Shown piece by piece: positions 6,700 through 13,322 of a stretch of 13,322 nt of DNA. The DNA comes from Clostridia bacterium (lineage in GTDB: Bacteria; Bacillota_A; Clostridia; Christensenellales; UBA1242): the NCBI GenBank assembly GCA_017403205.1, contig JAFQOM010000071.1:1-13322 (forward strand), read 5' to 3'. Within the stretch, counting starts at the first letter, position 1, and each line of letters opens with the position of its first letter. Made by a program: the position numbers and the translations under genes. The notes below the pieces were generated by a model, which saw only the letters and a list, made by a program, of their open reading frames with translations, made no database searches and had not been told where the DNA came from.

Positions 6700-6738
6700 A
6701 AAATACAAGCTTTAATATCTAAAGCTTGTATTTTAATA
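6700..6738 (+). terminator. Rho-independent terminator of paralogue C
   Basis: Perfect 15-bp stem AAAATACAAGCTTTA (6700-6714) / TAAAGCTTGTATTTT (6720-6734) with a five-base loop, followed by an AT-rich tail. It begins six bases after the stop codon. Confidence 0.92.
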
Positions 6739-6785
6739 TTTACAGCTTATGTATTAAGCAAGATTTAACAAGCACTTATTGCTTA

Positions 6786-6819
6786 TTGACAAAAAATAGA
6801 TTTATTATAAACTTATAAC
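6786..6819 (+). promoter_or_regulatory. Probable promoter region of the 218-residue hypothetical gene
   Basis: A perfect TTGACA (6786-6791) is present, but no -10 falls at the usual distance. TATAAA (6806-6811) is only 14 bases away and TTATAA (6813-6818) is 21 bases away. A promoter is very likely, because a strong terminator lies just upstream, but its exact elements are unclear. Confidence 0.5.
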
Positions 6820-6838
6820 AATAAAGAGAGGTAATATT

Positions 6839-7495
6839 ATGAATGAAGTTTATGGCACAACTACAGATGCCTTTTATTATAGACATGAGTCAGTAAAAGC
6901 AGCAAAAGCAAGAGAAGATCATAAGCGTGCTATTTATGGTTCGGTTGATTATAGTCAAACAATTATTGTTAATGGCATGGGAGTTCGTCCCGTATGTTCT
7001 AGTGGGCTTATAATAGAATCTGAAGAAAAAACAGTTAATGTAAGAGGTGGCGAATATACTGCAAGAGATTACAGCTTAAATCCTGTTGCCATGGATGATA
7101 TTGTAAAAAATTTAAGCAATGCTACTAGAGATGAATTGCGCTTGGTTTTAACAGTAGCTCCTCCTGATGTTTTAAACAATCCAGAGTTTAAACAGACGTT
7201 TAGAGATAGGGCAGAAGAAACTGCTAGACACGCTGAAGTGCCGGCATTACAGTCTCAAAGATTGATGGAAAATGAAGAGTTTGATAATTTTTTTGAACAA
7301 ATTCAAGGCGCTGTTTATGATCCTATAAATCGCACTTATTATCCGCAAGGATATGTAAGAGAACATGATTATGTCCAGCCAACAGAAACAACTACACAAC
7401 CAGTATCACCAATTGAAGCTGAGGAGAAACAAGATCCATTAAGCGTTGTTATAAAACCTGTTGATCCTAATGCAGAAGAGGGGCAAGCGCAATAA
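6839..7495 (+). CDS. Hypothetical protein, 218 residues, unrecognised
   Basis: I do not recognise this protein. It starts MNEVYGTTTDAFYYRHESVK, with a charged, Ala/Lys/Arg-rich stretch near residues 18-30 that may be helical. A beta-like middle follows (TIIVNGMGVRPVCSSGLIIE and VNVRGGEYTARDYSL), then an acidic helical region (LSNATRDELRLVL, ETARHAEVPALQS, ENEEFDNFFEQI). The last 45 residues are Pro/Gln/Glu-rich and probably disordered, ending NAEEGQAQ. There is one cysteine and no signal peptide or membrane segment. It lacks the LG[IV]P..ANW and AGxQ blocks of the three upstream paralogues but shares their single-gene arrangement and disordered tail. AGAGAGG seven bases before ATG is the ribosome-binding site. 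A shared role with the neighbours is inferred from position only. Confidence 0.78.
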   Translation: MNEVYGTTTDAFYYRHESVKAAKAREDHKRAIYGSVDYSQTIIVNGMGVRPVCSSGLIIESEEKTVNVRGGEYTARDYSLNPVAMDDIVKNLSNATRDELRLVLTVAPPDVLNNPEFKQTFRDRAEETARHAEVPALQSQRLMENEEFDNFFEQIQGAVYDPINRTYYPQGYVREHDYVQPTETTTQPVSPIEAEEKQDPLSVVIKPVDPNAEEGQAQ

Positions 7496-7514
7496 TTTAA
7501 GTTTAATACTAAGT

Positions 7515-7557
7515 AACAATAAAGCTCAGTCAAATTTTGACTGAGTTTTATTGTTTA
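7515..7557 (+). terminator. Rho-independent terminator of the 218-residue hypothetical gene
   Basis: An 18-bp stem AACAATAAAGCTCAGTCA (7515-7532) / TGACTGAGTTTTATTGTT (7538-7555) with one G-U pair and a five-base loop. It lies 19 bases after the stop codon. It is near-symmetric, so it could also act on the other strand, although no convergent gene exists. Confidence 0.9.
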
Positions 7558-7582
7558 AATTGAGTGACATTTTAATACCATA

Positions 7583-7611
7583 TTGACAATATTGCATGTG
7601 TTATTTATACT
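7583..7611 (+). promoter_or_regulatory. Near-consensus promoter of the 173-residue hypothetical gene
   Basis: Perfect -35 TTGACA (7583-7588), 17-base spacer, -10 TATACT (7606-7611). It lies between the preceding terminator and the GTG start at 7639. It uses TTGACA rather than the TTTACA of the paralogue promoters. Confidence 0.87.
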
Positions 7612-7638
7612 ATAGAAAAACATATTGAGGTGATTATT

Positions 7639-8160
7639 GTGGGTGTTGTTTTTGATACATTTAAAACAGATAGAAAAACAGGCACAGAAGAAAAAACAAA
7701 TACAATAAATGGCGAAATGCTAAGGCAAGTTTATATAACTGGTTTAAGTTTGCCACATGTTAACATGCAGCCAGAAGACTTGTTGTTGCCAACAACTGAA
7801 ATGCAAACGATTTTAAACGCAGCATCAGCAATGGCAAATGCAGATAAAATTATTGTAACAGAAACGTGTTATGATAGAGATAACAACCCATTTGTATTGC
7901 AATCTCAACACGTTGTAGGTAGATTGGTTAAAGATGCAAATGGCTTAGTTTTAGGGTTTTCTCAGGCTAAAATGCCGGCTAAACCAATGCAAGAAGATAC
8001 TTACGTATACTCAACAAATGCCGAAATGCTAAACAATTTGGCTGAAGAACAACCACTTCTTAACCCCTTTCAACAAGAATGTAAATATTCTGTAGCGGTT
8101 TATAATTGCGCTGCGGCAAAAGAACATCAAGAACCTTTTCAGCCGTTAGAACAACAATAA
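7639..8160 (+). CDS. Hypothetical protein, 173 residues, unrecognised
   Basis: I do not recognise this protein. It begins MGVVFDTFKTDRKTGTEEKTN and appears mixed alpha/beta: LRQVYITGLSLPHV, an Ala/Met-rich helix MQTILNAASAMANADKIIV (about residues 56-74), and a strand pair around VVGRLVKDANGLVLGFSQ. The Gln/Pro-rich tail ends EPFQPLEQQ. It has three cysteines and no signal peptide or membrane helix. It does not carry the blocks of the three paralogues. The frame is open from GTG 7630, but GAGGTG (7627-7632) is placed as the ribosome-binding site for GTG 7639, so the shorter product is preferred. A very good promoter precedes it. It closes the five-unit array before the GNAT gene; function unknown. 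Confidence 0.75.
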   Translation: MGVVFDTFKTDRKTGTEEKTNTINGEMLRQVYITGLSLPHVNMQPEDLLLPTTEMQTILNAASAMANADKIIVTETCYDRDNNPFVLQSQHVVGRLVKDANGLVLGFSQAKMPAKPMQEDTYVYSTNAEMLNNLAEEQPLLNPFQQECKYSVAVYNCAAAKEHQEPFQPLEQQ

Positions 8161-8230
8161 TTTTGATTTGATAAAGTTTAACATTGATTATAAGTTAACG
8201 TTAGTTAGATAAAACATATTTGTGGAAAAT

Positions 8231-8267
8231 TAATATAAATTACTTATATTAGTTTTCTTTTTTTTTT
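8231..8267 (+). terminator. Possible weak terminator after the 173-residue hypothetical gene
   Basis: Perfect but AT-only 8-bp stem TAATATAA (8231-8238) / TTATATTA (8244-8251), followed by a long T-rich run (GTTTTC then about ten T). With no G-C pair in the stem it may be inefficient, so readthrough into the GNAT gene is plausible. Confidence 0.5.
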
Positions 8268-8305
8268 AATAATTTTTAAGATTATTAAAAGGGGAACGTA
8301 GTAAT

Positions 8306-8860
8306 ATGGATATTCAAACAGAAAGATTAATTATTAGAAGTTTTAAACCTGCTGATGCTAAAAGGGTTCAAGAAGTTTGTAATGATTATGACATTGCAAA
8401 AACTACATTGTCGCTTCCTATTCCGTACACCATAGATCATGCAAAGGCTTTCATTGAATATACAATCAATTCTGCAAAAGAAAATATTTCTTATGAGGGC
8501 GCAATTTGCTTTAAGGATAATCCAGAAAAAGTAATTGGCTGCATAGGCATAACAAATATAAACAAAATCGCAAAAAGGGCAGAGTTAGGTTGGTGGGTTG
8601 CAAAAGAAGAATGGAACAAGGGTATTGCTACAGAAGCTGCAAAAGCAATAATAAATTTTGCATTTGACAAATTAAAATTACATACACTTTGTGCAAGGCA
8701 TTTTGAAAATAACCCAGCAAGCGGTAGGGTTATGCAAAAAAGCGGAATGTCTTTTGTTGGAAAGATGAGAGATTATGAGTCAAGGCTTGGTGAATATCAC
8801 AATGTTTTATATTATGACATCGTAGATAGTGAGTTTAACTTTGACAACAAAAACAAATAA
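8306..8860 (+). CDS. GNAT-family N-acetyltransferase, RimJ/RimL type
   Basis: The 184-residue protein is the full length of a RimJ/RimL-like acetyltransferase, which transfers acetyl from acetyl-CoA to an amine (a protein N-terminus or a small molecule). Seen in sequence: the family opening TERLIIRSFKPADA (5-18); strand 4, AELGWWV (92-98); the acetyl-CoA pyrophosphate-binding loop WNKGIATEA (103-111), a form of the family's [QR]xxGx[GA] loop with Asn104 and Lys105 before Gly106; and the C-terminal NNPASGRVMQKSGMSF (135-150) typical of the subfamily. AAAGGGG about 11 bases upstream of ATG is the likely ribosome-binding site. No clear promoter lies between the weak hairpin at 8231-8267 and the start; TTGATA (8168-8173) with TATAAG (8189-8194), 15 bases apart, is one upstream candidate. 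The substrate cannot be predicted, and no link to its neighbours is visible. Confidence 0.92.
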   Translation: MDIQTERLIIRSFKPADAKRVQEVCNDYDIAKTTLSLPIPYTIDHAKAFIEYTINSAKENISYEGAICFKDNPEKVIGCIGITNINKIAKRAELGWWVAKEEWNKGIATEAAKAIINFAFDKLKLHTLCARHFENNPASGRVMQKSGMSFVGKMRDYESRLGEYHNVLYYDIVDSEFNFDNKNK

Positions 8861-8945
8861 TAAAACAAATAAGCAACAAACTATTTTTAAACAAAACTTA
8901 TATAATAATTCAAAATTTTTTATAAACAAAATTTACTTATTTATT

Positions 8946-8986
8946 TTGATTTTAAAATTTTATGGGGTATATTAATATTATATAAT
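8946..8986 (+). promoter_or_regulatory. Candidate promoter region of the giant repeat protein
   Basis: TTGATT (8946-8951) with TATATT (8968-8973) at 16 bases is one option. A perfect TATAAT at 8981-8986 is another, but its -35 position (TTTTAT) is poor. No convincing terminator separates this from the GNAT gene, so the exact start of transcription is uncertain. Confidence 0.45.
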
Positions 8987-9012
8987 TATAAATACTATAT
9001 AAAGAGGTTTGT

Positions 9013-12000
9013 ATGAATAGTGTTGCTATAGGTTTAATATTAACAGGTTTTATAGCTCTAATTTTATCGCTATCTATTTTTTGGGGTATAAAAAGAGGCT
9101 TAAAAAAAACACTTTTTAGGCTAGCATGGATTATTGTTTCTTCAATAATCCTATTTTTTACTGTGCAGCCATTGTCAAACTGGTTAAACTCGTTTGATTT
9201 ATCTGGCCTTAACCTAGATATTTTTGGAAAGGTTACAAAACTTAGTGATATAGGCGTTAATATAGTAAATTCTATTGAAGGTGGCGCAGATGTATTGCAA
9301 AGCAGTGAAGAACTTGCCTTTTTTGTAGAGTGTTTGCCTACCTTGATTTTAAATATTTTGTTGTTTGTAATTATGTTTTGGGTTTTAAAAGCATTATTGT
9401 GGTTAATTTGGGCGCCAATTTCAACAAGAATATTTGATAAACAAAAACTAGTGTTAAAAAAACGAGAAAAGGAGCAAAAAAAATTAAAAGCCAAAAATCC
9501 TGCTGCAGTTATGCAACAAGACCAAGAACCATTTGTAATTAATATTAAACAAAATAAGCATAGGGGATGGGGGGCTATTGCTGGTTTTGTTTTAGGGCTT
9601 ATTGTGTGTGCTGTTACATTTAGTCCAATTATAGGTTTAAACTCTATTTATCAAACAGTTTATGCAAGCATTATGGCAGAAGATGAATCTGGAAACAAGG
9701 TTCCTTATTTAACACAAGTTATAGATGAAGATACTCGCGGTTATATAGAAAGTTATGAAACTTCTATTGGTGGCAAAATTCTTAAATATACAGGTGTGGA
9801 ATTTTTTTCAAACTTAATGTTTGGTGGGCTTACAACTGTAAATGTTGGAGAAGAAAAAGTTTCATTGGTAGGTGAGGTTTCAACTGCAGCAAAAGTTTTT
9901 AAAGGTATTAACAATTTAACAACTTTTGATACAGATAATATTAATCAAGACAACTTAGATAAATTTATAGTTGATTTAAAAGAAATAAGCACAGATATAA
10001 AGGGCAGCACAATTGTTTATTTTGTTGCAAACCATGTTATGCCTTACATAATTGATGATTTTTTAGAACAAAATGATATTGTTCTTATAGACGGTGGCGT
10101 GTTAGATCAGGCAGTAATAGATGCGTATAAAGAATTTAGCAAAGATTTTGACTTTGGAAAATTGCAAGATCAATTAACAAGTCTTTTGGATGTTGCTAGT
10201 ATATTAAATTATTATGATTTGTTGGCCCCAATTTTTAATAATGAAGTTACAAATTTACAACAAGCAGTAGATTTGATAGGAACAAAAGCCACAAATGATG
10301 GCTTAGCTGATATTGTTGTTGATGGATTGTTTAATATTGATATTTTAAAAAATGAATATCCAGCATTGATTAGTGCTGGTGTGAATTCTATATTTAACGG
10401 TCTTGATTTGCAATATGCTCAACAAGACATAGAGAGCAACCAACTAAAAGAGGATTTGAGTATAATATTTACAAATATTTTTCGTTTTTGTAGATATTAC
10501 AGTAAAAGCGTCAATTTAGATTTTGGCGAAGACACTGTTAATACTATGTCTTCAATTGGTATTGTTTTAAATACTCTTAAACAAGGTATTATAAACAACC
10601 AAAACTTTGCGCAACTTATTTCTTATTTTGAAAAAACACTTAACAGTGCTTTAAAAGATGTTGTAGACTTAACTTCTATTGTAGAAGGTGTTAATAATGT
10701 TGAAGACTGGGAAAACGAACTGTTGGCATTAGCAACACCATATAAAACAATTGTAAAACTTGTTAACGCGGCTCCTAGCGTTGAATCAATTATGGCAGGA
10801 GAATTTGATAGCCATATTAAAAATGTTGGTAATGGCTTAGACAGTGCTTTAACAGGAGAATCTCTTTTAATTAACAACCAAAATATTAGGGTTGCATTAG
10901 AAGCATTTTTAAATAAAATAGATACTTCTTCGTTTGATGAAATTTTAGATATTCAGATTGATTCTGCCTTAACTTTAAAACAACAACTATTAAATAATAT
11001 TTACAGTTTATCAACGCAACAATCAAAAATAAAAAGCTGGAAAAATGAATTTGAATACAATTTAGATCTTGTAAAGGCTGTGTTTAATCTTAATAAAGAC
11101 AGCTTTGATATAGAAAAACTTTCAAACAGTCAAAACAATCAATTGGAAGAAACTGGATTGGCTATAGATAATGCAATTAAAAGAACAAATTTAATTGTTT
11201 CGGGCAAGGTATTTTCTAAAGTTGCTAATTACTTTTTAGACAAGGTTGTTTTTCCTGAAGAGGTTGATCAAATATTAAATATAAAAGGTTCTTCAAATAA
11301 AACAGTGCTTGAAATTGTTTTAGCAAACATATCAAGCGGTGACGATATAATTAATTATCAACAAGAATTTTTAAAAATTAAAAATGTCTTAAAAGTTGAT
11401 TTTGAAAATGCATCATTTGTAGAATTAGGCTCAATGTTAGACAACCTACTTGGCAGTAACATTTTTACAAAAAATGAAGTAGTAAATAGTGTTGTAAAAT
11501 ATTATATTGATCAAGAAACAACAACCCTTGACAGTGGGTTAAAAACTGCAATAGATTTGATGAAAAATAACTTAAATTCTGTAGTAAGTTATGTTAAAGA
11601 ATTTGAGCATATAGAAGATTTATTAGCTGTTTTAGATGCTGAATATCAAACAAGTGCAGAGCAATACGCTGCATTTGGTCGTCAATTTAATATTATGAGT
11701 GGTTATGATGGTTTTGCAGGCTTACAAAGCAATATATTTACAAAAGAAGTTATTAATACATTTATTTGTTATTATTTTGATGAGTTTATTACAAACAATT
11801 TGCAAGATATTCCACAGGATATAAAAGACATCGTAGAAGATGTTAAAGGTAATTTGGCTAAAGCTAAAGATTATAACATAGATATTAACTATGAAAGAGA
11901 ACTTAATAACTTTTTAGAACTTGCAGATTGTGTGGATGGCAGTGTATTAGATCTTAATGGAGATGGCGCACAAGATCTAAGAGACATAGGAAGTGTTTTG

Positions 12001-13322
12001 GATGATATGAAGTCTGAGATAATTACACCTTCTGTTATAAAAAATTTAATTGCATTTTATATAGAAGAGGAAACAGATTCTTTAGATGCCGATTTAAAAA
12101 CTATTGTTAAAGATGTTGTAGATACTATTAAAAGCGACAAAACAACAATATCTAGTTATGAGAGAGAATTTGATTTGCTTCTTCAACTTACAGATCATAT
12201 AAAATCTTCGAGTATAGATTTTGGGTCGGTTGGAAAAAGTTTTGACAAACTTCAAAATCAAAGCAGTGTTGTTTCAAGGCAAGTTTTAGAAAGTTTAATT
12301 AACTATTTCTTTACAGATTTTATTGAAACAAATTTAATAGGGCCTGAACAAGAAGACTTTAAAAATGCAGTAGAAGATATAGCTAAAAATATACCGGAAA
12401 TAGAAAGTTTTGAAAAAGAATTTGCAAACTTAGACTTGTTGTTTGAAAACGTAGAAAACTCTGACATTGTAGAATTGGGTGCGATTCTTGATCAAATAGT
12501 AAATTCAAATAGCAAACTTATTAAAAAAGATCCAAATATAAATGGAATTGTTGCTTATTTCTTTGATGCATATGTTAATAAAAATCTTGATGCAGAGGGC
12601 GACAAAGATTTAATAAAGGTTATTAATGATGTTAAGCAAAACATTGCCTTAATAGAAAGTTATACAAGAGAGTTTAGCTATTTAAACATGTTATTTGAAA
12701 AGGTTAACGTTGTTAATATCGCAGAAATTGGTGGTGTTCTTGACAACATAGCAGCATCAAACAGCAAACTTATTAAAAAAGATCCAAACATGTATGATAT
12801 AGTTACATACTTCTTTGATAAGTTTATTGAGCAAAAATTAGATGTAGTAGAAGAAGCGGAATTAATAGAAATTATTGATGGAATAAAAACAAATGTAAAC
12901 CAAATAGAAAGTTTTGCAACAGAGTTTAATTATTTAGAAGACTTATTAAATGGTGCAAACAATACAAATACAATAGCAATAGGTGCAGTTCTTGATAATA
13001 TAGCAACAGCGAACAGTAAACTTATTAAAAAAGATCCAAACATGTATGACATTGTTACATACTTCTTTGATAAGTTTATAAACGAAAAGTTAAGCGCAGC
13101 AAGTGATGCAGAATTAATAGAAATTATTGACGGAATAAAAGCAAATGTAAATCAAATAGAAAGTTTTGCAACAGAGTTCAATCATTTAGAAACCTTATTA
13201 AATGGTGCAAACAATACAAATACAATAGCAATAGGTGCAGTTCTTGATAATATAGCAGCAGCAAATAGCAAACTTATTAAAAAAGATCCAAATATGTATG
13301 ATATAGTTGCATACTTCTGTGA
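9013..13322 (+). CDS. Giant membrane-anchored repeat protein with CvpA-like N-terminal domain (3' end beyond window)
   Basis: An uninterrupted frame from ATG 9013 runs off the right edge: 1436 complete codons and no stop. AAAGAGG (9001-9007) is the ribosome-binding site. The N-terminus has about four membrane helices (4-24, 36-51, 109-132, 187-208). WGIKRGLKKTLFRL (24-37) and PLSNWL (53-58) resemble CvpA (colicin V production) proteins, as does the Gly-rich fourth helix RGWGAIAGFVLGLIVCAV; a Lys-rich loop (143-161) separates helices 3 and 4. From about residue 210 the chain is soluble and largely alpha-helical. From about residue 560, units opening with [IV]xx[WYF]xxE[FL] recur; the last four begin at residues 1130, 1214, 1298 and 1382, exactly 84 apart. 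The role is unknown; a surface-exposed or envelope-spanning scaffold is inference. Confidence 0.82.
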   Translation, partial: MNSVAIGLILTGFIALILSLSIFWGIKRGLKKTLFRLAWIIVSSIILFFTVQPLSNWLNSFDLSGLNLDIFGKVTKLSDIGVNIVNSIEGGADVLQSSEELAFFVECLPTLILNILLFVIMFWVLKALLWLIWAPISTRIFDKQKLVLKKREKEQKKLKAKNPAAVMQQDQEPFVINIKQNKHRGWGAIAGFVLGLIVCAVTFSPIIGLNSIYQTVYASIMAEDESGNKVPYLTQVIDEDTRGYIESYETSIGGKILKYTGVEFFSNLMFGGLTTVNVGEEKVSLVGEVSTAAKVFKGINNLTTFDTDNINQDNLDKFIVDLKEISTDIKGSTIVYFVANHVMPYIIDDFLEQNDIVLIDGGVLDQAVIDAYKEFSKDFDFGKLQDQLTSLLDVASILNYYDLLAPIFNNEVTNLQQAVDLIGTKATNDGLADIVVDGLFNIDILKNEYPALISAGVNSIFNGLDLQYAQQDIESNQLKEDLSIIFTNIFRFCRYYSKSVNLDFGEDTVNTMSSIGIVLNTLKQGIINNQNFAQLISYFEKTLNSALKDVVDLTSIVEGVNNVEDWENELLALATPYKTIVKLVNAAPSVESIMAGEFDSHIKNVGNGLDSALTGESLLINNQNIRVALEAFLNKIDTSSFDEILDIQIDSALTLKQQLLNNIYSLSTQQSKIKSWKNEFEYNLDLVKAVFNLNKDSFDIEKLSNSQNNQLEETGLAIDNAIKRTNLIVSGKVFSKVANYFLDKVVFPEEVDQILNIKGSSNKTVLEIVLANISSGDDIINYQQEFLKIKNVLKVDFENASFVELGSMLDNLLGSNIFTKNEVVNSVVKYYIDQETTTLDSGLKTAIDLMKNNLNSVVSYVKEFEHIEDLLAVLDAEYQTSAEQYAAFGRQFNIMSGYDGFAGLQSNIFTKEVINTFICYYFDEFITNNLQDIPQDIKDIVEDVKGNLAKAKDYNIDINYERELNNFLELADCVDGSVLDLNGDGAQDLRDIGSVLDDMKSEIITPSVIKNLIAFYIEEETDSLDADLKTIVKDVVDTIKSDKTTISSYEREFDLLLQLTDHIKSSSIDFGSVGKSFDKLQNQSSVVSRQVLESLINYFFTDFIETNLIGPEQEDFKNAVEDIAKNIPEIESFEKEFANLDLLFENVENSDIVELGAILDQIVNSNSKLIKKDPNINGIVAYFFDAYVNKNLDAEGDKDLIKVINDVKQNIALIESYTREFSYLNMLFEKVNVVNIAEIGGVLDNIAASNSKLIKKDPNMYDIVTYFFDKFIEQKLDVVEEAELIEIIDGIKTNVNQIESFATEFNYLEDLLNGANNTNTIAIGAVLDNIATANSKLIKKDPNMYDIVTYFFDKFINEKLSAASDAELIEIIDGIKANVNQIESFATEFNHLETLLNGANNTNTIAIGAVLDNIAAANSKLIKKDPNMYDIVAYFC
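11950..11985 (+). other. EF-hand/dockerin-like calcium-loop motif inside one repeat
   Basis: Residues 980-991 of the giant protein read DLNGDGAQDLRD, with acidic or Asn residues at loop positions 1, 3, 5, 9 and 12 and Gly at 6, matching the DxNxDGxxxxxD loop of EF-hand and dockerin modules. Position 8 is Gln instead of the usual hydrophobic residue. Only one loop is seen, within an 88-residue repeat that is four residues longer than the standard 84. Calcium binding is inference. Confidence 0.5.
12148..13322 (+). repeat. 252-bp coding tandem repeats (84 residues), continuing past the right edge
   Basis: Units start at 12148, 12400, 12652, 12904 and 13156 (partial), each exactly 252 bases apart. 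Each opens with I-[ES]-S-[YF]-x-x-E-F, and the last four share a block around SNSKLIKKDPN. The later units are nearly identical at DNA level; for example TTATTAAAAAAGATCCAAA recurs at the same offset. The units at 12148 and 12400 are clearly diverged. Looser versions of 78 to 106 residues start near 11029, 11347, 11581 and 11884. Similarity therefore rises towards the right edge, as expected from recent tandem amplification. Confidence 0.92.

Noticed and set aside
8952..9494. Long open frame on the minus strand (180 codons)
   Set aside because: It lies opposite the start and membrane domain of the giant + strand gene, has no ribosome-binding site that I can see, and its composition is the complement of a hydrophobic helix-coding region.
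10623..10877. Minus-strand frame of 84 codons inside the giant gene
   Set aside because: It is antisense to the continuous repeat-protein frame, with no start signal.
12148..13322. Regular repeats considered as a CRISPR-like or non-coding satellite array
   Set aside because: The 252-bp period is a multiple of three, the frame is open throughout, and differences are compatible with coding; there are no short repeats with unique spacers.
1..13322. Alternative genetic code with TGA read as an amino acid
   Set aside because: All complete genes stop at TAA or TAG, but no in-frame TGA was found in any supported gene and tryptophan is encoded by TGG, so nothing supports recoding.

Overview
The window is AT-rich and every gene is on the + strand. 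Stops are only TAA or TAG, with no in-frame TGA. Ribosome-binding sites are GGAGG-type and promoters look like -35/-10 sigma-A promoters. Together with a SpoVT/AbrB-type regulator and a Firmicutes-style ABC-2 exporter, this suggests a low-GC Bacillota, probably an uncultured, Clostridia-like (gut-type) bacterium. The organism assignment is inference. No rRNA, tRNA, CRISPR array, insertion sequence or phage gene was seen, and no gene-free stretch exceeds 300 bases.

Layout. (1) Bases 2-187 are the 3' end of a gene cut by the window edge; its Gly/Ser/Asp/Gln-rich tail resembles that of the protein at 5702-6694. (2) 336-1205 is a stand-alone DUF6270-like (SGNH-like) protein with its own terminator. 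(3) 1409-3121 is a compact operon: an AbrB/SpoVT-type DNA-binding protein, an ABC ATPase and an ABC-2 permease whose start overlaps the ATPase stop. (4) 3328-8160 is an array of five single-gene units. Three (3328-4296, 4408-5451, 5702-6694) are diverged paralogues of a family I do not recognise, sharing an LG[IV]P..x[IV]ANW[RK]S.N block and a C-[FYH]-Y-x-D / AG[HR]Q[VL]F / YCT-like block at constant spacing. Two smaller unrecognised proteins follow (6839-7495, 7639-8160). (5) 8306-8860 is a RimJ/RimL-type GNAT acetyltransferase. (6) 9013 to the right edge is one open reading frame of at least 1436 codons: a CvpA-like four-helix membrane domain followed by more than 1200 residues of alpha-helical repeats, ending in 84-residue (252-bp) repeats that become nearly identical towards the edge.

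How it fits together. The three paralogues each have a near-consensus promoter with a 17-bp spacer, and all three promoters contain the decamer ATATTTACAA. Most array genes have strong hairpin terminators. This points to independent, probably high-level expression of a set of related cytoplasmic proteins (no signal peptides or membrane segments), rather than one operon. Their function is unknown, and this array is the best candidate here for an undescribed system. The giant repeat protein is the second notable object. The ABC operon and GNAT look like ordinary housekeeping or resistance-type genes.

Several reading frames extend upstream of the likely true start. Starts were chosen from Shine-Dalgarno placement: 336, 1409, 2336, 3328 and 7639.
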